From Anaerolineae bacterium (GTDB lineage: Bacteria; Chloroflexota; Anaerolineae; 4572-78; J111): 64,000 bases of DNA. Positions within the stretch are counted from its first letter, which is position 1; each line of letters opens with the position of its first letter. Both the position numbers and the translations under genes were made by a program. The stretch lies in assembly GCA_022071955.1 (NCBI GenBank), contig JAJVIM010000009.1, positions 109,653 through 173,652 on the forward strand, written 5' to 3'. The notes under the pieces are model-generated. The model searched no databases, was not told the DNA's origin, and saw nothing but the letters and a program-made list of their open reading frames with translations. This document shows, piece by piece, positions 26,574-35,436 of this stretch.

Positions 26574-27224
26574 ATGTTTGCAGCATACAAAAATTTAGTC
26601 TGGAGCGTGGTCAACCTGGTAAACAGCCCCCGCGGGCGCACCTACCACCAGCAGAGAGACCGGCTGCTGCTCAAAGGCCAGGAGCGCCGGCAGTTTGTGG
26701 CCGCGGCCGGGCAAATTGTGGCCAACCGGTTGGCGCTGGGATCGCTGGGCGAACTCAGCTTGCGATTAGCGGAAAACACGCTGGCCATCACCGCGCCCAA
26801 CAGCCACCTGGCCCATCTGGCAGAAACAGACATCGTCACCTGCCCCCTTGCGCCGGACAAGCCAGACAACACAGCCGCCGCACACCTGGCCTGGCACCGG
26901 CTGATTTACCGCGAAACTTCGGCGCAGGCTGTTTTACTGGGGCATCCGCAGGTTACCATTACGCTGGCCAATGCCGGGCAGTTGCCAGACGCACAACTGA
27001 TGCCGGCCATGTGGGCCAAAATTGGCGGCGTGGTGCTGCTGGCCGAGTCTGAACTTTTACCGGCAACGCTGGCCGGACAGCACGTGGCGCTCATCCCGCA
27101 GGTTGGCGCGCTGATTTGGGGCAGTTCACTTGAAGATGTATTGATCCGGGCCGAAGCCCTGGAATATGTGAGCCAACTTACCGCCATCGCCCGTCAGCTC
27201 AGATTGACATCGGCGTCGTCTTGA
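26574..27224 (+). CDS. class II aldolase/adducin-like protein with degenerate active site
   Basis: The 216-residue protein follows the aldolase II fold: GELSLRL replaces the usual GNxSxR, ITAPNSHLAHLAETDIV aligns with TPSG...L..D.V, and LLGHPQVTITLA sits where VHTHSP is expected, so only one of the zinc His pair remains. QVGALIWG stands where NHG is normal, so the third His is lost. Catalysis is doubtful unless chemistry changed. The ATG at 26574 with AAGG upstream is preferred to a TTG ten codons earlier. Confidence 0.7.
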   Translation: MFAAYKNLVWSVVNLVNSPRGRTYHQQRDRLLLKGQERRQFVAAAGQIVANRLALGSLGELSLRLAENTLAITAPNSHLAHLAETDIVTCPLAPDKPDNTAAAHLAWHRLIYRETSAQAVLLGHPQVTITLANAGQLPDAQLMPAMWAKIGGVVLLAESELLPATLAGQHVALIPQVGALIWGSSLEDVLIRAEALEYVSQLTAIARQLRLTSASS

Positions 27225-27253
27225 ATGAATAGTAGTCGAGGAGGATAATTATT

Positions 27254-27535
27254 ATGGTAGAAACAACTATTACGGTTAAACATAAAGTTGGATTGCACGC
27301 CCGGCCGGCGGCGGTTTTTGCCAAAACGGCGCAGGGCTTTCAGGCCGATATTATGGTGAGAAACATTACCCGCGATACCGCGCCGGTCAACGCCAAAAGC
27401 GTGATCAACCTGTTTAAAGCCGCCGTTGGCCAGGGTCACAGCATCCATCTGACAGCCAACGGCAGCGACGAAGAATCGGCGCTGGCGGCGCTGGTGGGGC
27501 TGATTGAAGCCAACTTTGGAGATAAAGAGGAATGA
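27254..27535 (+). CDS. ptsH: phosphocarrier protein HPr
   Basis: The 93-residue HPr has the His-15 motif VGLHARPAA and the Ser-46 region VNAKSVINLFKAAVGQGHSI. It passes phosphate from EI to EIIA. GAGGAGG lies upstream. Its last codons overlap the EI start (ATGA), so HPr and EI are co-translated. Confidence 0.95.
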   Translation: MVETTITVKHKVGLHARPAAVFAKTAQGFQADIMVRNITRDTAPVNAKSVINLFKAAVGQGHSIHLTANGSDEESALAALVGLIEANFGDKEE

Positions 27536-29250
27536 AACGGTTAAACGGCATCGCCGCCAGTCAGGGTATTGCCATTGGCCCGGCTTTTGTTTACCGGCCC
27601 GAGCCGCTTGCCTTCAAAGAGCAGATCATTCAAAATCCGCCGGCAGAAATCAACCGGCTGATTCAGGCGGTAGAAGCCGTGCAGACGATGCTGATTGCCC
27701 TTGAAGAGTACACCCAACAAGCCATCGGCGAGAGTGAGGCCAAGATATTTGAAGTCCACCGCATGTTTCTGGCCGACCCGGCCTTTGCCGACGAAATCAA
27801 GGCCATTATCGAGCAGGAAAAGCTCAACGCCGAGGCTGCCGTTGACCGGGTTTCTACCGAGTTAATGGAACAATTCAGCGCCATCGATGATGAATATTTT
27901 CGCCAGCGCGCCGTTGACATCAAAGACGTGGCCCAACGGCTGATCCGCCAATTGCTGGGGCTGGAAGAAACCACGCTCGCGTCTTTAAAATTTCCGTCCA
28001 TCATCATCGCCAACGATCTGACCCCATCGGACACCGCCTCGCTCAACCGGGATATGGCCCTGGGCTTGTGCACCGAAATTGGCAGCAGCACCTCGCACAC
28101 CGCCATTTTGGCCCGCAGCCTGGGTACGCCGGCCGTGGTTGGGATTGGCAAGCTGGAAATTTCATCCGGCACAACGGTCATCATCGATGGCCAAAGCGGC
28201 GAACTCATCATCGACCCCGATGCCGAGACGCTGGCAGAGTATCAAACCCGCCAGCAGGCGCGACAGCGCATTCGCTCCCGGGAAATTGCGCTGGCGCAGC
28301 AGCCGGCCATCACCACAGATGGGCATCAGGTAGAAGTTGTGGCCAACATCGGCAGCGTGGTTGAAGCTGAACAGGCCCTCAAAATGGGCGCCGAAGGCGT
28401 GGGGCTGTTGCGCACCGAATTTCTCTTTTTGCAGGGCGACACCCTGCCCTCGGAAGAGGAGCAGTACCGCATTTACCGCGCTATCGCCGATGTGTTTCAA
28501 CAGTTGCCGCTGATTGTGCGCACGCTGGATGTTGGCGGCGACAAAGATATTCCCAGTATCGATCTGGCCGTTGAGCAAAATCCAATGTTGGGCCAGCGGG
28601 CCATCCGGCTTTGTTTGGCCCGACCGGAAATCTTCCAAACCCAGCTCCGTGCCATTTTGCGAGCCGGCCACGAGCGCAACGTAAAAATTATGTTCCCGCT
28701 CATCGGCTCAGAAGAAGAACTGCACCAGGCGCTGGAGCAGTTAGAATTGGCCAAGGCTGACCTGCGCGCCCGCAACCTGCCCCACGCCGAAAAGCCCGAT
28801 GTCGGCATTATGATTGAGGTGCCATCGGCGGCAGTGCTGGCCGATGTGCTGGCCCCGCAGGTTGATTTTTTCAGCATTGGCACCAACGATCTGGCCCAAT
28901 ACACGCTGGCGGTTGACCGCACCAACGAAACCGTGGCCCACCTGGCCGACCCGCTGCATCCGGCGGTGATCCGGCTCATCCATCTGGTTATTCAGGCGGC
29001 CCACCGGCACAACAAATGGGTGGGGTTGTGCGGCGAAATGGCCGGCAGCCCGCAGGCGGTACCGCTGCTGCTGGGGTTGGGGTTGGATGAATTTAGCATG
29101 GCCGCCGCGTCTGTTCCTTCGGTGAAAGCGCTGCTCCGCACCCTGTCCAAAATGCAGGCGCAGGAAATTGCCCAACGGTGTCTGGAATTGCCCAGCCTGC
29201 AACGCGTGCGCGACTTTCTACAAAACAGCCCCGTTTCTGCCGCGGCTTAA
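27532..29250 (+). CDS. ptsI: PTS enzyme I (PEP-protein phosphotransferase)
   Basis: The 572-residue enzyme has the HPr-binding helical domain at about 20-145, the active-site His in GSSTSHTAILARSLGTPAVVG near 185, and the PEP/Mg-binding barrel (GAEGVGLLRTEFLFL, IVRTLDVGGDKDIP, IMIEVPSAAVLAD, FFSIGTNDLAQYTLAVDR, LCGEMAG). It uses PEP to phosphorylate HPr. It ends the PTS block and is followed by a 400-base gap containing a repeat. Confidence 0.96.
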   Translation: MKRLNGIAASQGIAIGPAFVYRPEPLAFKEQIIQNPPAEINRLIQAVEAVQTMLIALEEYTQQAIGESEAKIFEVHRMFLADPAFADEIKAIIEQEKLNAEAAVDRVSTELMEQFSAIDDEYFRQRAVDIKDVAQRLIRQLLGLEETTLASLKFPSIIIANDLTPSDTASLNRDMALGLCTEIGSSTSHTAILARSLGTPAVVGIGKLEISSGTTVIIDGQSGELIIDPDAETLAEYQTRQQARQRIRSREIALAQQPAITTDGHQVEVVANIGSVVEAEQALKMGAEGVGLLRTEFLFLQGDTLPSEEEQYRIYRAIADVFQQLPLIVRTLDVGGDKDIPSIDLAVEQNPMLGQRAIRLCLARPEIFQTQLRAILRAGHERNVKIMFPLIGSEEELHQALEQLELAKADLRARNLPHAEKPDVGIMIEVPSAAVLADVLAPQVDFFSIGTNDLAQYTLAVDRTNETVAHLADPLHPAVIRLIHLVIQAAHRHNKWVGLCGEMAGSPQAVPLLLGLGLDEFSMAAASVPSVKALLRTLSKMQAQEIAQRCLELPSLQRVRDFLQNSPVSAAA

Positions 29251-29402
29251 GGCTAAAGGACGGCAACCGGCATTACTGGTAATTAATCGCCCACCACCAT
29301 AAAATTACAGCGACAGCGTGAACCGCTGGCTCATTGATAGACAACGGCGTCATCGGGCCGATTTTGTTTGCAAAAACAACAGATTACGGTAACAACCCAC
29401 TA

Positions 29403-29549
29403 CCCTCATCCCCCCGGCCCCCTTCTCCCTGAGGGAGAAGGGGGAGAAGAGAGTTTTGGGTGTGGTTTGGGCGGCGGAGCCGCCCAAACCACACCCGTTT
29501 AATCGCTCCCCCTCCCCAAAAAATTTGGGGAGGGGGTTGGGGGGAGGGG
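29403..29549. repeat. clover-like composite palindromic element, copy B
   Basis: Hairpin 1 is 29418-29429/29433-29444 (12 bp). The central stem is 18 perfect base pairs with loop GGA (29458-29475/29479-29496). Hairpin 3 is 29508-29520/29524-29536 (13 bp). Outer arms CCCTCATCCCCCC and GGGGGGAGGGG pair. The remaining DNA between ptsI and the E1 gene shows no gene. Confidence 0.85.
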
Positions 29550-29651
29550 CAAAAAACGCCAATTTTTGACACCTGGCCGCCCCTGAACCCCAGCGGGGGA
29601 TGGGGGAGCGTTGTTACGGATTATGATGATAATTGAGGAGGACTCCCACCA

Positions 29652-31730
29652 ATGAAATTAAAAACAACCAAACAGGAAACCCAGACCCAACTTGATTTAA
29701 ACGCCGACCAACTGCGCGACATGCTTTACAAAATGCATCTGGTCCGCGCTTTTGAAGAAGCCGCCTTTGACCAGTTTGCCGCCGGCAAGGTTCACGGCAC
29801 CATGCACCTGGCGGTTGGCCAGGAAGCTACCGGCGTGGGCACCATCGCCGCGCTGCGCCCGGACGACCAGATTGCCTCTACCCACCGCGGCCACGCTCAC
29901 GCCATTGCCAAAGGGCAGGATGTGCGCGATATGATGGCCGAACTGCTGGGTAAGGCCACCGGCGTTTGCCTGGGGCAGGGCGGCTCCATGCACATGGCCG
30001 ATCTCAACCTGGGCAGCCTGGGAGCCAACGGCATTGTAGCCGGCGGCATTCCGCTGGCGGTTGGCGCGGGGCTGAGCGCTCACCTGCAACAAAACAACAA
30101 GGTTGTGCTCTCCTTTTTTGGCGATGGCGCCAGCAACAACGCCAACTTCCACGAAAGCCTGAACATGGCCGCCATCTGGAAGTTGCCCGTAGTTTTTATC
30201 TGCGAAAACAACCAGTACGCCATGTCGATGCCGGCCAAAAAGGGCGTCTCCGCCACGCGTATCTCTGACCGGGCGACCGGGTACAACATCCCCGGCGCAA
30301 CCATCGACGGCATGGATGTGCTGGCCGTTTACGAAGCCACCCATCATGCTGTGGCCCGCGCCCGCCGCGGTGATGGGCCAACCCTGCTGGAACTGGTCAC
30401 CTATCGCTACAAAGGCCACTCCAAAAGCGACAAGCAGCTTTATCGCAGCAAAGAAGAAGTGAAAGAATGGGAGTCCCGCGACGCCATCCCCCGTTTCCAG
30501 AATTGGCTGGTAGCGCGGGGCTTCATTACCGAGGCCGAAGGGCTGGCCATGCAGGCCCGCGCCGAGGCCGAAATTGAGGCGGCCATCGATTACGCCGACG
30601 CCCAGCCCGACCCCTCGCCGGCGGATATGCACAAAACCGTCTACTACGTTGAACCGGAGGCAGCAGCTAATCCCACCAAAGTGCTGCCAGCCTGGATCAA
30701 AAACAGTTTTGGCCCCAACACACCCATCAACCCGCCGCCCGGCGCGCGAGAAATCACCTACGCCGAGGCGCTGCGCGAAGCGATGGATTTGGCCCTGGGC
30801 CACGATGACAACGCCTTTTTGATGGGCGAAGACATCGGCCTGTACGGCGGCGCGTTTGGCGTCACCAATGGCCTGTTTGAAAAATACGGCGCGGAACGGG
30901 TGCGCGACACGCCCATCTCAGAAAACTGCATTGCCGGCACGGCCATTGGCGCGGGGATGACCGGCATGCGGGCCATCGCCGAGATGCAGTTTATGGATTT
31001 TGTGACGCTGGCGATGGAGCAGATTGTGCTGCAAGGGGCCAAAATCCGCTTTATGTTTGGCGGCAAAGCCCACGTGTCGATGGTGCTGCGGCTGCCCGCC
31101 GGCTCCGGCACGGGCGCGGCGGCGCAGCACTCGCAAACGCTGGAAGCCTGGTTTGTCAACGTGCCGGGGCTGAAGGTGGTGATGCCCAGCACACCCTACG
31201 ACGCCAAAGGCATGCTGCTGGCGGCCATCGCCGATAACAACCCGATTATGTTTGTGGAAAACAAGCTGCTTTACAAACGCTCCGGCCCGGTGCCGGAAGG
31301 GCCGTACCTGGTGCCGTTGGGCCGGGCCGACATCAAACGCCCCGGCAAAGACCTGACCATTGTGGCCACCAGTATTATGGTTTCGCGGGCGCTGGAAGCC
31401 GCCGGGCAACTGGCCAAAGAAGGCATCGACGTTGAAATTGTTGACCCCCGCACCCTCAAACCGTACGACGCCGCGACCATTGTCAATTCGGTGAAAAAGA
31501 CGGGCCGGCTGCTGGTGGCCCACGAAGCGCCGCTGCTGGGCGGCTACGGCGGTGAAATTGCGGCGCTGGTGGCCCAAAGCGAGGCCTTTGCCTACCTGGA
31601 AGCCCCAGTAGTGCGCTTGGGCGGCGCGGACGTGCCGGTGCCCTACAACCGCGATCTGGAACGGGCCATTGTGCCGCAGGTGGAAAACATTGTGACCGCC
31701 GCCCGCGATTTGGTTGGCTACCGGATTTAG
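29652..31730 (+). CDS. 2-oxoacid (pyruvate/acetoin-type) dehydrogenase E1, fused alpha and beta chains
   Basis: This 692-residue protein joins both E1 chains. The alpha part (residues about 15-335) has the thiamine-diphosphate motif [13 protein letters not shown] ... ICENN and the lipoyl-loop region [10 protein letters not shown]. The beta part (from about 365, [16 protein letters not shown]) has [33 protein letters not shown] and [16 protein letters not shown]. It resembles acetoin dehydrogenase AcoA/AcoB most, but pyruvate or branched acids are possible. E2 follows by 10 bases; no E3 is in the window. Confidence 0.93.
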   Translation: MKLKTTKQETQTQLDLNADQLRDMLYKMHLVRAFEEAAFDQFAAGKVHGTMHLAVGQEATGVGTIAALRPDDQIASTHRGHAHAIAKGQDVRDMMAELLGKATGVCLGQGGSMHMADLNLGSLGANGIVAGGIPLAVGAGLSAHLQQNNKVVLSFFGDGASNNANFHESLNMAAIWKLPVVFICENNQYAMSMPAKKGVSATRISDRATGYNIPGATIDGMDVLAVYEATHHAVARARRGDGPTLLELVTYRYKGHSKSDKQLYRSKEEVKEWESRDAIPRFQNWLVARGFITEAEGLAMQARAEAEIEAAIDYADAQPDPSPADMHKTVYYVEPEAAANPTKVLPAWIKNSFGPNTPINPPPGAREITYAEALREAMDLALGHDDNAFLMGEDIGLYGGAFGVTNGLFEKYGAERVRDTPISENCIAGTAIGAGMTGMRAIAEMQFMDFVTLAMEQIVLQGAKIRFMFGGKAHVSMVLRLPAGSGTGAAAQHSQTLEAWFVNVPGLKVVMPSTPYDAKGMLLAAIADNNPIMFVENKLLYKRSGPVPEGPYLVPLGRADIKRPGKDLTIVATSIMVSRALEAAGQLAKEGIDVEIVDPRTLKPYDAATIVNSVKKTGRLLVAHEAPLLGGYGGEIAALVAQSEAFAYLEAPVVRLGGADVPVPYNRDLERAIVPQVENIVTAARDLVGYRI

Positions 31731-31740
31731 GAGGCACAGC

Positions 31741-33069
31741 GTGGCTAAAAAAGTAATTATGCCCAAATTTGGCATGGACCAGGAAGAAGGCACGGTCGCA
31801 ACGTGGCTCAAAAAAGAAGGCGACGCCGTTGAAAAGGGCGAGCCGATTCTGGAAGTGGAAACCGACAAAGTTAACATGGAAGTTGAGGCCAACGCCGACG
31901 GCATTCTGGCCGGCATCAGCGCCGGCCCCGGCCAAACCGTGCCCATTGGCCAGGTGATTGCCTACATTTTGCAGCCGGGCGAAGAACTGCCCGCCGCAAA
32001 ATCGAAACCGGCCCAACCCGCTGCTGCCCCCGCGCCATCTGCCGCTGCTGCGCCCGCGCCTGTCAAAACCACGCCCGTGGCCGAGCGCGTGGCTCAATCG
32101 CACGGCATCGATGTGCAAACGGTAACTCCGGCCCGCGCCGGCGAGCGCGTTACCCGCGCCGATGTTGAAGCGCGGCTGCCGCAGCCGGCGGAAAATAACG
32201 GGGCTATCCGGGCGGTGCCAGCGGCGCGGCGGCTGGCCCGCGAGCTGGGCATCGATCTGGCGCAGGTCAGCGGCAGCGGCCCCGGCGGGCGGATTCAATC
32301 CCACGATGTGCAGCAGGCTGCGGCGGCCGCCCGCCAGCCCGCGCCGGCTCCGGCCAGCGCGCCGGCGGCGGCTCCCGGCGAGCGGGCGGTTGGCCGCCGC
32401 GTGCCGCTCACGGCCATGCGGCGCATCATCGCTGAACGGCTCACCGCCAGCGTGCAAACCATCCCGCAGTTTACGGTGAGTATGGACGTGAATGTGGAAC
32501 GGGCGCTGGACATGGTGGCCGATTTGCGCGCCACGTCTGGCGACGTGAAAGTTACGCTGACCGCCTTTTTGGTAAAGGCTTGCGCCTGGGCGCTGGGGCG
32601 GCATCCCGGCGTCAACGCCAGCTACGGTGCGGAAGCCATCACCGAGTGGGCCGACATCAACATTGGCGTGGCGGTATCGGTGGAACAGGGGCTGCTGGTG
32701 CCGGTGGTTCGCCACGCCGATGAACTCGGTACGGTGGAAATTGCGGCCCAAATTACCGATCTGGGCCAGCGCGCTCGCGCCGGTAAATTGCAACCGCAGG
32801 AAATGCAGGGCGGCACCTTCACCATTTCTAACCTGGGTATGTTTGGCGTAGACCACTTTACGGCTATCATCAACCCGCCGGAAGCGGCCATTCTGGCGGT
32901 GAGCCGGGCGGCCAAAGTGCCGGTGGTTACAGAAGATGACCGGGTGGAAATTAAGCAGATAGCCCGGTTAACGCTCACCGCCGATCACCGGCTGGTGGAC
33001 GGGGCCAAAGCCGCCCAATTTCTGGCCGATCTCAAACAGGCCATTGAGCGCCCGGGAGTATTGTTGTAA
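31741..33069 (+). CDS. dihydrolipoamide acyltransferase (E2)
   Basis: The 442-residue E2 starts with GTG after GGAGGCACAGC. A lipoyl domain occupies residues 2-78 with Lys in VETDKVNMEVEA. An Ala/Pro linker leads to a peripheral-subunit-binding domain near 155-190 (AVPAARRLARELGIDLAQVSGSGPGGRI). The catalytic domain (about 225-440) ends with TADHRLVDGAKAAQF, the active-site His-Arg motif. It transfers the acyl group made by the upstream E1 to CoA. Confidence 0.95.
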   Translation: MAKKVIMPKFGMDQEEGTVATWLKKEGDAVEKGEPILEVETDKVNMEVEANADGILAGISAGPGQTVPIGQVIAYILQPGEELPAAKSKPAQPAAAPAPSAAAAPAPVKTTPVAERVAQSHGIDVQTVTPARAGERVTRADVEARLPQPAENNGAIRAVPAARRLARELGIDLAQVSGSGPGGRIQSHDVQQAAAAARQPAPAPASAPAAAPGERAVGRRVPLTAMRRIIAERLTASVQTIPQFTVSMDVNVERALDMVADLRATSGDVKVTLTAFLVKACAWALGRHPGVNASYGAEAITEWADINIGVAVSVEQGLLVPVVRHADELGTVEIAAQITDLGQRARAGKLQPQEMQGGTFTISNLGMFGVDHFTAIINPPEAAILAVSRAAKVPVVTEDDRVEIKQIARLTLTADHRLVDGAKAAQFLADLKQAIERPGVLL

Positions 33070-33087
33070 TCTAGCGACGCAACTGCA

Positions 33088-33127
33088 AAGCCCCGCCCGG
33101 TTGATAACCCGGTGGGGCTTATTTTTT
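33088..33127 (+). terminator. intrinsic terminator after the E1-E2 genes
   Basis: AAGCCCCGCCCGGTT (33088-33102) pairs with AACCCGGTGGGGCTT (33106-33120) with one mismatch, then TATTTTTT follows. Confidence 0.9.
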
Positions 33128-33170
33128 CTCCGAACCTGTCCCGCTTAATTTTTGGCAGTGGTTAAGTACA

Positions 33171-33271
33171 AGTGATGAACCACGTCATTGCGAGCCAGCA
33201 AAACCGGCGAAGCAATCCAAAAATGAGATTGCTTCAGTCGCGACGCTTCTTCTCAATGACAACCCATCACT
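33171..33271. repeat. inverted-repeat element with CGTCATTGCGAG core
   Basis: AGTGATG (33171-33177) and CATCACT (33265-33271) flank CGTCATTGCGAG (from 33183), GGCGAAGCAATCC and, inverted, GATTGCTTC and TTCTCAATGACA. The CGTCATTGCGAG...GAAGCAATC type is a repeat common in many bacterial genomes. Confidence 0.75.
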
Positions 33272-33313
33272 GACTGTGTTACCGCTATCCAGATTTGCCG
33301 CGGTGAGCGGAAG

Positions 33314-33526
33314 TCACTTGATGGTCACCACGTAGTTCAACTCGGCGTACTCCACGCCGGCCGAGTTACGCAGTTGATTTAACCATGCCGGCTCCTGACC
33401 GCAACCGCCGGCCAGTTTCTGCGCGGCAATTTCAACATAACTGCCCTGGCTAGAAAAACTGGATTGGCTGCCGGCAGCGGCAGCCGCAGGGCAGCGCCCG
33501 GCGGGTGTTACACTGTTTGCTGGCAA
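33314..33526 (-). pseudogene. possible remnant of a protease prodomain
   Basis: A 70-residue frame ends in GVEYAELNYVVTIK, which recalls the end of subtilase inhibitor-I9 prodomains (GVEYAEPNYVV). Upstream codons give no coherent protein, and no start site is convincing. If real it is a fragment in otherwise empty DNA between 33130 and 33685. Confidence 0.25.
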
Positions 33527-33685
33527 AAGAAGCAGAGATTATAATTGGCGGGGCCAGTCGCCGAGGCGCCCTGCCGAAACACATTCGCGGAGCCAGGTCG
33601 ATGAAGCCGGGGTGAAGATCAATAAATCAAATTTGCCCATTACTTGTGATTTAATTCACCCTGACCAAGCAAGGAGCGAAGAAGG

Positions 33686-34786
33686 ATGAAGATTAAAGCC
33701 GCTGTTCTACACGAATCGAATACACCGTTCAGCGTTGAAACGGTCGATCTGGCCCCACCCCGGGCCGGCGAAGTGCTGATAAAAATGGTCGCGGCCGGCG
33801 TTTGCCACAGCGATTGGCATCTGGTAACCGGCGACACCCAACATGCCCTGCCGGTGGTCGCCGGCCACGAAGGCGCGGGCGTGGTTGAAGCCGTGGGCGA
33901 AGGCGTGTTGCAGTTGAAACCGGGCGACCACGTGGCGCTCAACTGGGCGCCCAACTGCGGTAGTTGTTTCTACTGCCTGCATGATCGCCCCAGCCTGTGC
34001 GAAACTTACATTGAGCCAATTTGGGCCGGCACAATGATGGACGGCACGCCCCGGCTGTCGCAAAACGGGCAGCCCATTTATCATTTTAGCGCCACGGCCT
34101 GCTTTGCCGAATACACCGTGGTGCCGCAGGAATGCTGCGTTAAACTGGACAAACATGTGCCGCTAACCATCGCTGCGCTGGTAGGCTGCGCGGTCACCAC
34201 CGGCGTGGGCGCGGTGCTCAACACGGCCCGGGTCAAACCGGGCAGCAGCGTGGTTGTCTTTGGCGCGGGCGGGGTTGGCCTGAATATTGTGATGGCCGCC
34301 GAACTGGCCGGCGCCAGCCGCATCATCGCCGTGGACCGGACCGCAGCCAAATGCGACCTGGCCTGCGATTTTGGCGCTACCGATGCGCTGCTGGCCGGGC
34401 CAGAAGTTATCACCACCATCCGCGAACTGACCCGCGGCCGCGGCGCGGATTATGTTTTTGAAGCCATCGGCCTGCCGGCGGTGCAGGAACAGGCCTTTGA
34501 GGCGGTGCGCCCCGGCGGCATGCTGGTGCTGGTCGGCCTGTCGGCGATGGGTAGCGGCACCAATCTGCCCGGCGCGGTCATCGCCCGCCAGGAAAAAACC
34601 ATCACCGGCTCGTACTACGGCACGGCCAACACCGCCCGTGATTTCCCGCTGATTGTCGATTTGTACCAGCAGGGGCTGCTCGATCTGGACCGGCTGGTCA
34701 CAAAAACATACTCGCTCAACGAGATCAACCAGGCCTACGCCGACATGCTGGCCGGTGAGTTGGCCCGTGGCGTGATCACGTTTTAG
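33686..34786 (+). CDS. zinc-dependent alcohol dehydrogenase
   Basis: The 366-residue MDR protein resembles class III-type alcohol dehydrogenases. Catalytic zinc ligands are Cys in GVCHSDWH near 38 and His-Glu in AGHEGAGVV near 59. The structural zinc site CGSCFYCLHDRPSLC (91-105) is complete. The NAD motif is VFGAGGVGLN near 190. The substrate alcohol is unknown. With an aldehyde oxidoreductase coded nearby, it could supply aldehydes, which is inference. GGAG precedes the start. Confidence 0.92.
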   Translation: MKIKAAVLHESNTPFSVETVDLAPPRAGEVLIKMVAAGVCHSDWHLVTGDTQHALPVVAGHEGAGVVEAVGEGVLQLKPGDHVALNWAPNCGSCFYCLHDRPSLCETYIEPIWAGTMMDGTPRLSQNGQPIYHFSATACFAEYTVVPQECCVKLDKHVPLTIAALVGCAVTTGVGAVLNTARVKPGSSVVVFGAGGVGLNIVMAAELAGASRIIAVDRTAAKCDLACDFGATDALLAGPEVITTIRELTRGRGADYVFEAIGLPAVQEQAFEAVRPGGMLVLVGLSAMGSGTNLPGAVIARQEKTITGSYYGTANTARDFPLIVDLYQQGLLDLDRLVTKTYSLNEINQAYADMLAGELARGVITF

Positions 34787-34853
34787 GCCGGTCTTTGCAT
34801 TTGCCCGTCAATTCAATTAAGATTAGCGCAGTTTGAAACACGGAGGATTAAAA

Positions 34854-35270
34854 ATGGCTGTCTCGCCTGATCTGCTAGAAATTTTACGCTGCCCGTACTG
34901 TGTTAGCGGCCCCACCCGCAAAGCCGGCGACGATCCCGGCCGGCTGGAACTGGTTAAAGGTACCTGGCTGGTGTGCCAGGAACCAGACTGCGGCCGCAAA
35001 TACCCCATCAAAGAAGACATCCCGGTAATGCTGATTGAAGAAGGCGACAAGTGGATTGACACGCCGGTGAGCGAACTCGCCGCCGACCCCGGCCCGCTGG
35101 TTGAACCCACCGAGTACGTGCCGGTGCCCCGCCCCAGTGATTTTGGCACCAGCCGCCAGGGTTACGACCGGCAGCGACTGGCGCTCCTGCTGCTGAGTAT
35201 TTTGGGAGTATCTATCCTGATTGCCGGATTGGTTTATTTGCTCCGCCCCAGTGACAGCTCCGACGCCTGA
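34854..35270 (+). CDS. Trm112-like zinc-ribbon protein with C-terminal membrane helix
   Basis: The 138-residue protein begins with a Trm112-type fold: LLEILRCPYC near 5-14, a second knuckle CQEPDCGRKYPIKEDIPVML near 42-60, which could bind one zinc. Residues about 70-105 are Pro-rich and the C-terminus is one membrane segment (LALLLLSILGVSILIAGLVYL). The start at 34854 follows GGAGG. Its function is unknown. Confidence 0.8.
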   Translation: MAVSPDLLEILRCPYCVSGPTRKAGDDPGRLELVKGTWLVCQEPDCGRKYPIKEDIPVMLIEEGDKWIDTPVSELAADPGPLVEPTEYVPVPRPSDFGTSRQGYDRQRLALLLLSILGVSILIAGLVYLLRPSDSSDA

Positions 35271-35286
35271 GTGTTGCCCGCCAAAT

Positions 35287-35355
35287 AGGGGCGCTTCGCG
35301 AAGCGCCCCTGCATTTGCAAATTTTGTAGCCCGACAGTCACGCTTGCAGCGTGAC
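35287..35355. repeat. two perfect palindromes between genes
   Basis: 35287-35310 is a perfect 24-base palindrome (AGGGGCGCTTCG and its inverse). 35337-35355 is GTCACGCT-TGC-AGCGTGAC. They resemble repeat hairpins scattered in Chloroflexota genomes; this familiarity is from memory. Confidence 0.75.
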
Positions 35356-35436
35356 CTGCTCTGCTGAGTCAGGAATCTCCTACCCTCACTCCTAATTCCC
35401 AGTTCTTGACTCCTATTTTCGCAGGAGAAACCCCGG

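Noticed and set aside
31483..32856. 457-residue frame opposite the E2 gene
   Set aside because: Shadow of the acyltransferase, Arg/Gly/His-rich and without domain motifs.
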